Assembly (NCBI GenBank): GCA_900467745.1
Contig: UBQW01000001.1
Location: 62,001 to 126,000, forward strand
Direction of reading: 5' to 3'
Source: Hyphomicrobiales bacterium
GTDB taxonomy: Bacteria > Pseudomonadota > Alphaproteobacteria > Rhizobiales > Rhizobiaceae
Length of the DNA: 64,000 nt
Shown here: positions 1 through 8,830 of the stretch, piece after piece
Layout: each line of letters begins with the position of its first letter
Position numbering within the stretch: the first letter of the stretch is position 1
The notes under the pieces: model-generated
Databases searched by the model: none
What the model was told of the DNA's origin: nothing
Seen by the model: only the letters and a program-made list of their open reading frames with translations
Program-made: the position numbers and the translations under genes

Positions 1-803
1 TCGTAGACGTCGAGGCCAGCGCCGCGGATCACGCCCTTCTCCAGCGCTGCGATCAGCGCCGCCTCGTCGACCACATCGCCGCGTGCCGTGTTGATCAGAT
101 AAGCCCCAGGCTTCATCGCCGCGAAACGGGATGCGTTCATCAGGTGCCGGTTCTCGACTCCACCTGGGCAATGCAGCGACACGAAATCACTCGCCGCCAG
201 CACCTCTTCCACGGTTGCGAGCTGCCGCGCGCCATATCGCGCCGCTTCCGCCGCATCGACCGTCGAGCGGTTGTAGAACACCACGTCCATGCCGAAACCG
301 AAATGGCAGCGTTGGGCGAAGGCCTTGCCGATGCGCCCGAAACCGATGATCCCCACCGTCTTGCCCGTGACCTTGGAGCCGATCATATGCGTCGGACACC
401 AACCCTTCCATTCGCCGGCCCGGATCTGCCGCTCGCCCTCCCCGCCACGGCGCGCGACCGAAAGCAGGAGCAGCATCGCGATATCGGCGGTGCAATCGGT
501 GAGCACGCCCGGCGTATTGGTCACCGCAATCCCCTTGGCCTTCGCCGCTGCGATGTCGATATGGTTGTAGCCAACCCCGAAATTGCCGAGCACCTTGGCC
601 CGGATCTCGCCTTCGAAAACCGACGCCGGAAGCTTGTCCGACACGGTCGGCAGCACGGCGTCGTGGGTGCGCAACGCCTCCGCGATCGCGTCCGGCGACA
701 TCGGCAGGTCGTCGGTGTTGAAGGTCGCGTCGAAGCGCTCGGCAAGAACGGCCTCGACGGCGGAGGGCCAGCGGCGCGTAAGCAGAATCTTGGGGCGGGA
801 CAT
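1..803 (-). CDS. D-2-hydroxyacid dehydrogenase (glyoxylate/hydroxypyruvate reductase-like), 3' end cut by window
   Basis: NAD(P)-dependent cytosolic oxidoreductase of the D-isomer 2-hydroxyacid dehydrogenase family, probably reducing glyoxylate or hydroxypyruvate or oxidising D-glycerate. The ATG is at 803-801 and the product begins MSRPKILLTRRWP; 267 residues are visible before the window edge. Seen: NFGVGYNHID near residue 71, the Rossmann loop GFGRIGKA near residue 152, and NTARGDVVDE near residue 239, whose Arg binds the substrate carboxylate in this family. The family's catalytic Glu and His would lie beyond the edge, so they cannot be checked. Full-length relatives are about 320-335 residues. 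Exact substrate is not decidable from sequence. Confidence 0.88.
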   Translation of the reverse strand, partial: MSRPKILLTRRWPSAVEAVLAERFDATFNTDDLPMSPDAIAEALRTHDAVLPTVSDKLPASVFEGEIRAKVLGNFGVGYNHIDIAAAKAKGIAVTNTPGVLTDCTADIAMLLLLSVARRGGEGERQIRAGEWKGWCPTHMIGSKVTGKTVGIIGFGRIGKAFAQRCHFGFGMDVVFYNRSTVDAAEAARYGARQLATVEEVLAASDFVSLHCPGGVENRHLMNASRFAAMKPGAYLINTARGDVVDEAALIAALEKGVIRGAGLDVY

Positions 804-930
804 GGCGTATCCGTATCGTCTGCGGCTGCGCGCCGATCGGCGGCAACCTGTTGAATTCGCCGGCGATCGTAACCGGGTCATCCTCGATCGCAAGGCCGAT
901 TAGCCGCCAGATGGTTCGCTGCCGCCCAAA

Positions 931-961
931 ACGAAAGAAGCCCGGTGCGAGACCGGGCTTC
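931..961 (-). terminator. Rho-independent terminator of the liv operon
   Basis: Perfect 9-bp inverted repeat GAAGCCCGG (937-945) and CCGGGCTTC (953-961). On the minus strand it is followed by a T-rich tract. It sits 21 nt past the livK stop and would end the liv transcript. Read on the minus strand the apical loop contains CTCGC. Confidence 0.85.
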
Positions 962-981
962 CAAGGTGAGAACGAAAGTTC

Positions 982-2106
982 TTACTTCGCGTCCTGCGGG
1001 AAGTAGGAGAACTTGCCGTCTGGGCCCTTCTTCCATTCGTACATGACGTAGCCTGGGATCTTCGGGTCGCCCTTTTCGTCGAACGAGATTTCGCCGAGAA
1101 CGGTCTTGAACGGACCCTTGGCCTTCATCGCTGCGGCAACGGCTTCAGCGTCGGTCGAAGCAGCTGCCTTGGCAGCTTCAGCGATCGTCTGCATCGCGGC
1201 GTAGGAGTACAGCGTGTAAGCTTCCGGATTGAAGCCGGCAGCCTTGAACTTCTCGACGAGTGCCTTGTTGTCGGGGTTCAGCGTTGCGTCCGGGCCGAAC
1301 GTGTTCAGCGTGCCGGCGACTGCGTCACCAGCGATCGATGCCAGTTCGTTCGAAACGATACCGTCACCCGATACGAGCGTTGCCTTCAGGCCCTGGTCGG
1401 CAGCCTGGCGGATGATCAGACCAGCTTCGGTGTGGAGACCACCCCAATAGATGATCGAAACGCCGGCTTCCTTCATCTTGGCGATGAGGGCCGAGAAGTC
1501 CTTGTCGCCGACGTTGATGCCTTCGTACATGGCTTCGGTGAGACCAGCGGCATTCATGGCCTTCTTGGTTTCGTCAGCGAGGCCCTGGCCGTATGGGGTC
1601 TTGTCGTGAACGACAGCGATCTTGGCGTCCTTGAAGTGGTCGGCAAGGTACTTGCCGGCGATACCGCCCTGCTGATCGTCGCGACCGCAAGTACGGAACG
1701 TGTTCCAAAGACCACGCTCGGTGAACTGCGGGTTGGTCGCAGCCGGCGTGATTTCGAGGATGCCGTTTTCAGCGTAAACTTCGGAAGCCGGGATCGAAAC
1801 GCCCGAGTTGAAGTGGCCGATGACGAACTTGACGCCGTCAGCTGCGAACTTGTTGGCAACCGAGATACCCTGCTTCGGGTCGGACACGTCGTCGCCGAGC
1901 ACGATCTTGATCTGCTCGCCGTTGATGCCGCCAGCAGCGTTGATGTCGGCAGCTGCCTGCTCGGCACCCTTCTGGAGCTGTGCGCCGAACGCAGCGTTCG
2001 GGCCGGTCAGCGGACCAGCAACGGCAACCGTAATATCGGCCCAAGCGTTGCTGCTGAAGGCGACCATCGCCGTCAGAGCCACTGCCGACAGAAGAGACTT
2101 CTTCAT
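982..2106 (-). CDS. livK: Branched-chain amino acid ABC transporter, periplasmic substrate-binding protein
   Basis: Periplasmic receptor of a high-affinity branched-chain amino acid (HAAT) importer; 374 residues. It has a clear Sec signal peptide ([17 protein letters not shown], likely cleavage after AWA near residue 23). The Leu/Ile/Val-binding fold follows, with the typical opening [17 protein letters not shown] and the conserved GHFNSG and PAATNP segments. It is the last gene of the minus-strand liv operon, separated from the small membrane gene by 119 nt that contain a hairpin and possibly a separate promoter. Separate high expression of the binding protein is common for such operons. Actual ligand range could be broader, as for rhizobial Bra systems. 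Confidence 0.93.
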   Translation of the reverse strand: MKKSLLSAVALTAMVAFSSNAWADITVAVAGPLTGPNAAFGAQLQKGAEQAAADINAAGGINGEQIKIVLGDDVSDPKQGISVANKFAADGVKFVIGHFNSGVSIPASEVYAENGILEITPAATNPQFTERGLWNTFRTCGRDDQQGGIAGKYLADHFKDAKIAVVHDKTPYGQGLADETKKAMNAAGLTEAMYEGINVGDKDFSALIAKMKEAGVSIIYWGGLHTEAGLIIRQAADQGLKATLVSGDGIVSNELASIAGDAVAGTLNTFGPDATLNPDNKALVEKFKAAGFNPEAYTLYSYAAMQTIAEAAKAAASTDAEAVAAAMKAKGPFKTVLGEISFDEKGDPKIPGYVMYEWKKGPDGKFSYFPQDAK

Positions 2107-2145
2107 TATGTTACTCCCAGTTTTTTAGCGGGTTCCGTTCCATTA

Positions 2146-2176
2146 CCCAGCGCATCACCCACTTTACTGCGCTGGG
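2146..2176 (-). promoter_or_regulatory. Intra-operon hairpin upstream of livK
   Basis: Perfect 9-bp arms CCCAGCGCA (2146-2154) and TGCGCTGGG (2168-2176) with a 13-nt loop, lying between the small membrane gene stop (2226) and the livK start (2106). No U-run follows, so it looks more like an mRNA-stabilising or processing hairpin than a terminator. Confidence 0.5.
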
Positions 2177-2225
2177 AAACCTGTTCCACTCGGAGAGGTA
2201 ATTTGTCCCTAGATTCAACCGGCTG

Positions 2226-2579
2226 TCAATGTTTTGCCTTCCAGGAGAAGGGCGACGTCTTTTCGTAGAGCCAGTAGTAATTATTGACCATCTGATTGGT
2301 CCGGCGATAACGGTATCCCGCCGTCGCGAAGATCAAAAGAAGGACGAAGTCGATGGCGTAATAGAACACGCTCAGCACCGGTCCGTCGAACAGCGCGTGA
2401 TGCAGAAACTGCATCGCGGCCGCCAGAAGCACGCTGTAGCCGATGACGATTGGATAATCGCTCCAGCCATCGGCAGCAGCCTTGCCGGAACGCCACGCGG
2501 TCCAGAAGCCGATCAGCACGACGATCAGGCGGATGACGCTGCGAACGCCGGTATCGCCTTCAAAGAAAAGTCCCTGCAT
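2226..2579 (-). CDS. Small membrane protein of the liv operon (DUF6867-like)
   Basis: 117-residue protein with about three predicted hydrophobic helices (around residues 13-30, 44-62 and 70-88) and a short charged C-terminus ending WKAKH. It lies 24 nt after livF and before livK in the same direction, so it is probably co-transcribed with the amino acid importer. I associate it with DUF6867, a family I recall as found beside alphaproteobacterial liv genes; this is from memory and unchecked. It has no recognisable catalytic motif. It may be an accessory membrane subunit, but the function is unknown. Confidence 0.75.
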   Translation of the reverse strand: MQGLFFEGDTGVRSVIRLIVVLIGFWTAWRSGKAAADGWSDYPIVIGYSVLLAAAMQFLHHALFDGPVLSVFYYAIDFVLLLIFATAGYRYRRTNQMVNNYYWLYEKTSPFSWKAKH

Positions 2580-2603
2580 ATCAAAGTCTCCCCTTCGTCA
2601 TGC

Positions 2604-3332
2604 TCAATGCCGTCCGCCTTCGAGATAGGCGGCGCGAACTTCAGGATTGGCGAGCAGTTCCTGGCCGGAGCCCGACATCGTCACCTTGCCGTTGACCATG
2701 ACATAGGCCCGGTCCGACAGCTTCAGCGCCGCGAAGGCGTTCTGCTCGACGAGGAACACGGTGAGCCCCTCATCCTTGTTCAGCTTCTTGATCGCCTCGA
2801 AGATGCCCTTGACGATCAGTGGTGCGAGACCCAGCGACGGCTCGTCCAGAAGCAACAGCTTCGGACGCGCCATCAGCGCGCGGCCGATCGACAGCATCTG
2901 CTGCTCGCCGCCCGAAAGCGTGCCGCCGCGCTGCGTCTGGCGTTCTTTCAGGCGCGGGAACATCGCGAAGATCTTCTCGACGTCTTCCTTGAAGTATTTC
3001 AGGTTATCGAGGCCGGCGCCCATCTGCAGGTTTTCCATCACGCTCATGCGCGGGAAAATGCGGCGTCCCTCAGGCGACTGCGCGATGCGCAGGCGGGCGA
3101 TTTCATGGGTCGGCATCTTGGTGATGTCGCGGCCTTCGAAGATGACCTTGCCGGCGCGCGCCTGCGGGCTGCCACAGATCGTCATCATCAGCGTCGACTT
3201 GCCGGCGCCGTTGGCGCCGATCAGGCTGACGATTTCGCCCTGGTTGACGTGGACATCGATGCCGGCGAGCGCGCGAATGTTGCCGTAATAGGTTTCAACA
3301 CCCTCGACCTTGAGAAGTGGTTGACCGGTCAT
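2604..3332 (-). CDS. livF: Branched-chain amino acid ABC transporter ATP-binding protein LivF
   Basis: Second of the two cytoplasmic ATPases of the HAAT importer, 242 residues. Walker A GANGAGKST (39-47), ABC signature LSGGEQQ (139-145), Walker B LLLLDEP (159-165) and the switch His in VEQNAF-type context are all present. The start codon overlaps the livG stop in a TGATGA arrangement at 3332, which implies translational coupling. Length and order (livH-M-G-F) are standard. Confidence 0.95.
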   Translation of the reverse strand: MTGQPLLKVEGVETYYGNIRALAGIDVHVNQGEIVSLIGANGAGKSTLMMTICGSPQARAGKVIFEGRDITKMPTHEIARLRIAQSPEGRRIFPRMSVMENLQMGAGLDNLKYFKEDVEKIFAMFPRLKERQTQRGGTLSGGEQQMLSIGRALMARPKLLLLDEPSLGLAPLIVKGIFEAIKKLNKDEGLTVFLVEQNAFAALKLSDRAYVMVNGKVTMSGSGQELLANPEVRAAYLEGGRH

Positions 3333-4204
3333 CAGTGCGTACCTCCTTCGAGGTTTTCGACGTCTGCGATCACCTGTTCCACTTCCTCGTCTTCGACACC
3401 GAGATAGGCCGCGATGACCTTCGGATCGTTCTTCACATGGTCTGGCGTGCCATCGGAAATCTTCTGGCCGTATTCGAGCACGACGACGTGGTCGGAAATT
3501 TCCATGACCACGGACATGTCATGCTCGATCAGGAGCAGCGACGTGCCCTCGTCACGGATGCCGCGCAGAAGCGTGTTCAGCGTCAGCGATTCCTTCGGGT
3601 TGAGACCGGCGGCCGGCTCGTCCAGGCAAAGCAGCTCCGGTCCGGTGCACATGGCGCGCGCGATCTCCAGACGACGCTGAGCGCCGTATGGCAGGTCGCC
3701 GGCGGGATCGTCGGCGCGATCGATCAGATCGGCCTTCTCCAGCCAGTAGCGGGCAAGCTCGATCGCGTTCTTCGCTTCCGCGCTGTAGCGACCGATCCCG
3801 AGCAGGCCGAGAATGGTGTAGCCCGATGCCAGCATCAGCTTGTTGTGCTGCGCGACCAGAAGGTTTTCGAGAACCGTCAGGCCGGAGAACAGTCGGATGT
3901 TCTGGAACGTGCGGGCGACCTTGGCTTCGCGGGTGATGCGAAAGTCCGGCAGACGCTCAAGCAGATGTTCTCTGCCATCCTTGTGGCGCATGGTGATCAT
4001 GCCCATGGTCGGCTTGTAGAAACCGGTGATGCAATTGAACACGGTGGTCTTGCCGGCGCCGTTCGGGCCGATCAGCGCGGTGATCTCGCCGCGCTTGGCC
4101 TCAAACGAGAAGTCGTTGATGGCCATCAGGCCGCCGAACTTCATCGACAGATGCTCGACCTTGAGCAGGGTATCGCTGGACATGTTGGTTTCCTGAGGGC
4201 TCAT
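3332..4204 (-). CDS. livG: Branched-chain amino acid ABC transporter ATP-binding protein LivG
   Basis: First HAAT ATPase, 290 residues. Walker A GPNGAGKTT (46-54), Walker B LLCLDEP (191-197), and a signature segment LPYGAQRR (171-178) in the degenerate form typical of LivG. The first ATG overlaps the livM stop (TGATGA at 4204). A second in-frame ATG seven codons later (MSSDTLLKVEHL) is a possible alternative start. The C-terminal tail after about residue 265 is acidic and slightly longer than in enterobacterial LivG. Confidence 0.94.
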   Translation of the reverse strand: MSPQETNMSSDTLLKVEHLSMKFGGLMAINDFSFEAKRGEITALIGPNGAGKTTVFNCITGFYKPTMGMITMRHKDGREHLLERLPDFRITREAKVARTFQNIRLFSGLTVLENLLVAQHNKLMLASGYTILGLLGIGRYSAEAKNAIELARYWLEKADLIDRADDPAGDLPYGAQRRLEIARAMCTGPELLCLDEPAAGLNPKESLTLNTLLRGIRDEGTSLLLIEHDMSVVMEISDHVVVLEYGQKISDGTPDHVKNDPKVIAAYLGVEDEEVEQVIADVENLEGGTH

Positions 4205-5595
4205 CAGCCGTGGCCCTCCTTGGTGAAGCTTCCCGATACCGATTTCCGTTCTTTCAGGAACGCCGTCGGCTCACGCGATCCAACGAAGCCGCGCGGCTTG
4301 ATCAGCATGACGACGACCATCGCTAAGCCGAAGAGCAGCATGCGGTAGAGTTCCGGCGTGAAGTCGGGTCCGAAGATGAGCTTCAGGAACTCCATTTCGC
4401 GCAGCGCCTCGGTACCGCCGATCATGACGATCGCCGCGATCGCGATGCCGGTCAGCGAACCCATGCCGCCGAGAACGACGATGGCGAGGATGACGGCCGA
4501 TTCCAGGAAGACGAAAGATTCAGGCGATACGAAGCCCTGGCGAGCGGCGAAGAAGGAGCCGGCGAAGCCGCCGAACATCGCACCCGTGGCGAAAGCCGTG
4601 AGCTTGGTCGTCACCGTGTTGATGCCGAGCGAACGGCAGGCGATTTCGTCTTCGCGAAGCGCTTCCCACGCACGGCCGATCGGCATGCGGCGCAGGCGGA
4701 TCGTCACGTAGGCCGTCAGAAGGCACAGCGCCAGGATCAGATAGAAGAGGAAGATCTTGTAGTAGGCCGACGAGATCGGCAGGTGGAACAGCTTGGCGAA
4801 GCCATGCGGGCTGGCATCGAAGGGGATGCCGAACAGCGTTGCCTTCGGAATGCTGGCGATACCGAACGTGCCCTTGGTCAGATCCGTCCAGTTGATGATC
4901 ACGAGGCGGATGATTTCACCGAAGGCCAGCGTCACGATCGCCAGGTAGTCACCGCGCAGACGCAGCACCGGGAAGCCGAGGATGATGCCCCAGAGACCGG
5001 CGAGAATGCCCGACAGCGGCAGAAGAACCCAGAAGGACAGGCCGAAATAGCTGGAGAGCAGCGCGTAGGAATAGGCGCCGACCGCGTAGAAGGCGACGTA
5101 GCCAAGGTCGAGCAGACCGGCAAGACCGACGACGATGTTCAGGCCCCAGGCCAGCATCACGTAGATCAGGATCTGGATACCGAAGTTGTCGACCCACTTC
5201 AGCGAGCCCTGCGCACCGACCAGCGCCACGATGACGACGGGATAGAGCACCAGCGCCAGAAGCGCGATCTTCAGGAAGTGGGCGTGGAAGAAGCCCTTCT
5301 TGTCGGAGATATCGAGCTCGCCGCTGCGCGCCTTGGCAAGCTTGCGGGCATCGAGATGCGGACGCAGGAACACCACGATCGCAAACCGGCCGACCGCCGC
5401 GATGGCGACGAAGATCGCGAGCAAGCCCCAGCGCTGAACGACGACGAGTTCGTTGCTGATGTTCTGCTGCGTGCCGAGACCGACATAGAGAACGAACATG
5501 CCGAAGGAGATAACGGCTGCGAAGATAGCTTCTTTAATACCCTTCTGGACAAGTCCGGATGCGGGCTTGCCAGGGGCGTTTTCAACATTTGCCAT
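4204..5595 (-). CDS. livM: Branched-chain amino acid ABC transporter permease LivM
   Basis: Inner-membrane permease subunit, 463 residues. A roughly 140-residue N-terminal extension carries about three hydrophobic segments. The BPD_transp_2 permease core follows, with the conserved GLAGLLDLGYVAFYAVGAY motif and the cytoplasmic coupling region RMPIGRAWEALREDE. It starts 4 nt after livH and overlaps livG by one base. The long N-terminus is characteristic of rhizobial LivM compared with shorter relatives. Confidence 0.94.
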   Translation of the reverse strand: MANVENAPGKPASGLVQKGIKEAIFAAVISFGMFVLYVGLGTQQNISNELVVVQRWGLLAIFVAIAAVGRFAIVVFLRPHLDARKLAKARSGELDISDKKGFFHAHFLKIALLALVLYPVVIVALVGAQGSLKWVDNFGIQILIYVMLAWGLNIVVGLAGLLDLGYVAFYAVGAYSYALLSSYFGLSFWVLLPLSGILAGLWGIILGFPVLRLRGDYLAIVTLAFGEIIRLVIINWTDLTKGTFGIASIPKATLFGIPFDASPHGFAKLFHLPISSAYYKIFLFYLILALCLLTAYVTIRLRRMPIGRAWEALREDEIACRSLGINTVTTKLTAFATGAMFGGFAGSFFAARQGFVSPESFVFLESAVILAIVVLGGMGSLTGIAIAAIVMIGGTEALREMEFLKLIFGPDFTPELYRMLLFGLAMVVVMLIKPRGFVGSREPTAFLKERKSVSGSFTKEGHG

Positions 5596-5599
5596 GACG

Positions 5600-6502
5600 T
5601 TAAACCTTCTCGACTTCCGGCCGGCCCAGGATACCTGTCGGCTTGAAGATCAGCACGAAAGCGAGGATGGCGAAGGTCGCCACATCCTTGTAGGCGATGG
5701 TGAAGTAGGCCGACCAAAGGCTTTCGATCAGGCCGATCATCAGACCACCGAGAACGGCGCCCGGAAGCGAACCGATACCGCCGAGAACGGCCGCCGTGAA
5801 CGCCTTAACGCCAGGCACGAAGCCGTCGTTGAAGTTCACCACGCCGTAGTACATCAGGTACATCGTGCCGGCGACGGCAGCGAGTGCGGCGCCCATGATG
5901 AAGGTCACGGAGATCGTCTTGTCGACGTTGACGCCCAGCAGCGCCGCCATCTTGCGGTCCTGCTCGGTGGCGCGCTGTGCGCGGCCAAGCGCCGTATGAT
6001 TGACGAGGTACCAGAACACGGTGAGCAGCACGGCCGTGATGATGATGATCACGATCTGCTTCAGCGAGATGGTGACGCCACCAATGTTATAGACGCTGCT
6101 GATCAGCGGCGGGATCGGCTTGTTGCGCGGACCCTGCGTCACCTGGATGAAGTTGGACAGCACGATCGACATGCCGATCGCTGTGATCAGCGGCGCCAGG
6201 CGGAACGAACCGCGCAGCGGGCGATAAGCGACGCGCTCGATCGTCCAATTCCACAAACTCGTCATCAGCATCGCGATAAGCAGCATTGCCAACAGCAGAA
6301 CAGCCACTGGAAGACCGGCAAAGATGGATGTGAGGACGAGAAAGACGATAAGGGCGGCGAAGCCACCGATCATGAAAATATCGCCGTGAGCGAAATTGAT
6401 CATGCCGATGATGCCGTAAACCATCGTATAGCCGATAGCCACGAGGCCATAGATGGATCCAAGAGTCAGCCCATTGATGAGCTGCTGGACAAAATATTCC
6501 AT
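5600..6502 (-). CDS. livH: Branched-chain amino acid ABC transporter permease LivH
   Basis: Inner-membrane permease subunit, 300 residues, first gene of the liv operon. It starts MEYFVQQLINGLTLGSIYG and has the family motifs GYTMVYGIIGMINFAHGD (near residue 27) and the coupling helix RATEQDRKMAALLGVN near residue 180. The partner permease livM follows after 4 nt. The upstream region is unusually A+T-rich and should hold the operon promoter. Confidence 0.95.
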   Translation of the reverse strand: MEYFVQQLINGLTLGSIYGLVAIGYTMVYGIIGMINFAHGDIFMIGGFAALIVFLVLTSIFAGLPVAVLLLAMLLIAMLMTSLWNWTIERVAYRPLRGSFRLAPLITAIGMSIVLSNFIQVTQGPRNKPIPPLISSVYNIGGVTISLKQIVIIIITAVLLTVFWYLVNHTALGRAQRATEQDRKMAALLGVNVDKTISVTFIMGAALAAVAGTMYLMYYGVVNFNDGFVPGVKAFTAAVLGGIGSLPGAVLGGLMIGLIESLWSAYFTIAYKDVATFAILAFVLIFKPTGILGRPEVEKV

Positions 6503-6881
6503 ATGTCTTTCCCCTGGACACAGAACCGTAAAAAGCCTGCGTCTCTTGTTATTCGAGCCCTTGTTGAGCCCTTGATTAAAGATTTCATACTGCTTTCAAG
6601 GCAAAAGGGAAGTGTAAAATTTCAAAGCTCCAAAGTTCTTTGCCGTTTTGGTGAAAATGACTTTTTCGAGTTCAAAAAGTTGATTTTTTCAACACAATCC
6701 GGCCTCCGACGCCACTTTTCACCGCAAATTCACTTTTCCCTATGATCTTTACCCTTCGCTGATGGATGGAAAATAGTCAAACCACACCTGCGTCCTTTTG
6801 CGACGGTCGACCGGCGGTGCAATGAAGCGTGAAAACGACTATATGAGAAGCATGATGGAGAAGGGATCGAACCGACCCGCG
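6503..6881. other. Intergenic region between divergent livH and cysQ
   Basis: About 380 nt, markedly more A+T-rich than the flanking genes at 6600-6700, with several A/T tracts. A small inverted repeat GTTGA-N5-TCAAC lies at 6679-6693. It must hold the promoters of the liv operon (minus) and cysQ (plus), but I cannot assign -35/-10 boxes with confidence. Longer in-frame starts of the cysQ frame (TTG 6798, ATG 6822) also lie here. Confidence 0.5.
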
Positions 6882-7664
6882 ATGCTCGAAACGTTTGAAC
6901 GCGCCGCCCTTGAGGCTGGCAAGGCGATCATGGATGTGTACCGCGCAGGCTGCACGGCGGCCAGCAAGGCCGACAACAGTCCGGTGACGATCGCCGACGA
7001 GCAGGCCGAGCGGATCATTCTCGCCCACCTCTATCGCGATTTCCCCGATATTCCGGTCATCGCCGAAGAATCGGTCGCGGCCGGCATCGTGCCGGCGGTC
7101 GGCTCGTCGTTCTTCCTGGTCGATCCCCTGGATGGCACGCGCGAATTCGTCGACAAGCGGCCGGAATTCACCGTCAATATCGCCTTCATCGTCGATGGCC
7201 ACCCGGCCGCCGGCATCGTCTTTGCGCCCGCGCTGGGCGTCGCCTTTCTCGGCGAGAACGGCACGGCCGAGAAGCTGCATGTCGGACCGGACTTTCGTGT
7301 CGAAAAGCGGCTGCCGATCAATGTGCGCCTCGCCAAGGCCGAACGCACGGCGCTCGCCAGCCGTTCGCATGACAGCCCGCAGACCGCACGCTTCCTCGCC
7401 GAGCAGGCCATCTCGGAGTGCAAGAATATCGGCTCGTCGCTGAAATTCTGTCTTCTCGCGGAAGGAGAAGCGGACGTCTATCCGCGCTTTACCCGCACGA
7501 TGGAGTGGGACACCGCGGCCGGCGATGCCATCCTGCGCGCGGCCGGCGGCTGCACCGTGACCCTCGACGGCCGCCCCCTCACCTACGGCAAGACCCGCCA
7601 AGCCCACGACGCGGATTTCGCCAACCCGGATTTCATCTCCTGGGGCAACGCCCCCCGCCTTTGA
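6882..7664 (+). CDS. cysQ: 3'(2'),5'-bisphosphate nucleotidase CysQ-like (inositol monophosphatase family)
   Basis: Mg2+-dependent phosphatase of the inositol monophosphatase superfamily. CysQ hydrolyses 3'-phosphoadenosine-5'-phosphate, a by-product of sulfate assimilation. Seen: metal-binding EES motif (VIAEESVA), DPLDGTREFVD, and the C-terminal EWDTAAGDAIL. I chose ATG 6882 (MLETFERAALEAGKAI), which gives 260 residues, the usual CysQ length. The open frame extends upstream to an ATG at 6822 and a TTG at 6798, so the start is uncertain. A clear terminator follows 6 nt after the stop. Confidence 0.9.
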   Translation: MLETFERAALEAGKAIMDVYRAGCTAASKADNSPVTIADEQAERIILAHLYRDFPDIPVIAEESVAAGIVPAVGSSFFLVDPLDGTREFVDKRPEFTVNIAFIVDGHPAAGIVFAPALGVAFLGENGTAEKLHVGPDFRVEKRLPINVRLAKAERTALASRSHDSPQTARFLAEQAISECKNIGSSLKFCLLAEGEADVYPRFTRTMEWDTAAGDAILRAAGGCTVTLDGRPLTYGKTRQAHDADFANPDFISWGNAPRL

Positions 7665-7669
7665 ACGCG

Positions 7670-7695
7670 GGGATATTTCTCACAAATATCCCTTT
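7670..7695 (+). terminator. Terminator after cysQ
   Basis: Perfect 9-bp stem GGGATATTT (7670-7678) and AAATATCCC (7684-7692) with pentaloop CTCAC, followed by TTT. The stem starts 6 nt after the cysQ stop codon. Confidence 0.75.
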
Positions 7696-7790
7696 GAAAT
7701 CAGCGCCGGCTCCCGCGCGCTGTCCCCGCTTCCCGACACACCCCTACGATTTGCGGCAGTGAAACCTGCCGCGAACACCGGAGCTAGATC

Positions 7791-8825
7791 GTGTCGGACC
7801 AGACCAACAACCTCGCCTTGCCCTACATCCTGCCCTCCCAGGCGCAGAAGCACGTGCCGCACAACGAGGCGCTGCAACGTCTCGACACCGTGGTCCAGCT
7901 GACGATCATCGCCGAACGGCAAGGACCACCCGAAACACCTGTTGAAGGCGGCCGCTACCTCGTCGGCGCCGATCCCGAGGGCGCGTGGCTCGACCGGCAC
8001 GGGCTCATTTCCGTCTGGCAGGACGGCGCATGGGCCTATCTCTCGCCACAGCCCGGCTGGCGCGCCTTCTTTCTCGATACCCGCCAGCTGCGTGCTTTCG
8101 ACGGCACGAACTGGAACGTCATCTCCCTCGATGCGGATGGCGCGCTTCCGATGATCGGCATCAACGCGACAGCCGACGAGATCAACCGGCTGGCGGTCGC
8201 CTCCGAGGCCAGCCTCTTAAGCCACGCAGGACAAGGCCATCAGCTGAAGATCAACAAGGCCGACCCGTCTCAAACAGGCACGCTGCTCTTTCAGACGAAC
8301 TGGTCGGGCCGCGCCGAGATGGGCCTTGCGGGAAGCGATGCGTTTTCGATCAAAGTCAGCGGCGATGGCAATGATTGGTCGACGGCGCTCGTCGTGGCGC
8401 TGGATGGCGTGGTGCGCATGCCCGCGCGGCCGATCGTGCGGGCATCGCTTGCCGGCACAGTGTCTCCACCACCGGCAAGCCGCACCGGCTTCACGGATAT
8501 TCATGCTGGACAAGGCGGTTTTGAGCTCGGCGCCCCCGTGCCGGCTGGCTCGGGCGGGCGGCTGATCGTCCCTGCCGACGGCTTCTACCTGCTGTCGCTT
8601 TCTCTGAGCACCCTCGCCTCATCAGGCCACGGTGTGGCGATCGAGATCAACGGTGCTACCGTCGTCGCCAACGCAGGCGGACCCGCCTCGACATCACCAA
8701 CCCGACAGAACGCGACGACAATCGCCTGGCTGAACCAGGGCGATTGGCTCGCATTGCTTCACAGCGGCACAGCGCAATACGAGTTTGGACCGGCAAAGAC
8801 CGAACTCTGCGCCGTCATGCTCTGA
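7791..8825 (+). CDS. DUF2793 domain protein (phage tail-like)
   Basis: 344-residue protein. The N-terminal ~115 residues match the DUF2793 pattern (NLALPYILPSQAQKHVPHNE, then a Trp-rich segment ending FDGTNWNVI), a family common in phage and gene-transfer-agent tail regions. The C-terminal ~130 residues are Gly/Ala/Ser-rich with a predicted beta-sandwich look (FTDIHAGQGGFELG, then PADGFYLLSLSLST), reminiscent of C1q/TNF-like jelly rolls. The start is GTG at 7791 with GGAG at 7780-7783. No other phage genes flank it, so it is a stand-alone chromosomal copy of unknown role, possibly a surface or adhesive protein. Confidence 0.8.
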   Translation: MSDQTNNLALPYILPSQAQKHVPHNEALQRLDTVVQLTIIAERQGPPETPVEGGRYLVGADPEGAWLDRHGLISVWQDGAWAYLSPQPGWRAFFLDTRQLRAFDGTNWNVISLDADGALPMIGINATADEINRLAVASEASLLSHAGQGHQLKINKADPSQTGTLLFQTNWSGRAEMGLAGSDAFSIKVSGDGNDWSTALVVALDGVVRMPARPIVRASLAGTVSPPPASRTGFTDIHAGQGGFELGAPVPAGSGGRLIVPADGFYLLSLSLSTLASSGHGVAIEINGATVVANAGGPASTSPTRQNATTIAWLNQGDWLALLHSGTAQYEFGPAKTELCAVML

Positions 8826-8830
8826 GCGAG

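Noticed and set aside
5498..6745. 415-codon plus-strand frame opposite livH
   Set aside because: Composition rich in His/Asp/Arg and antisense to a clear permease; shadow.
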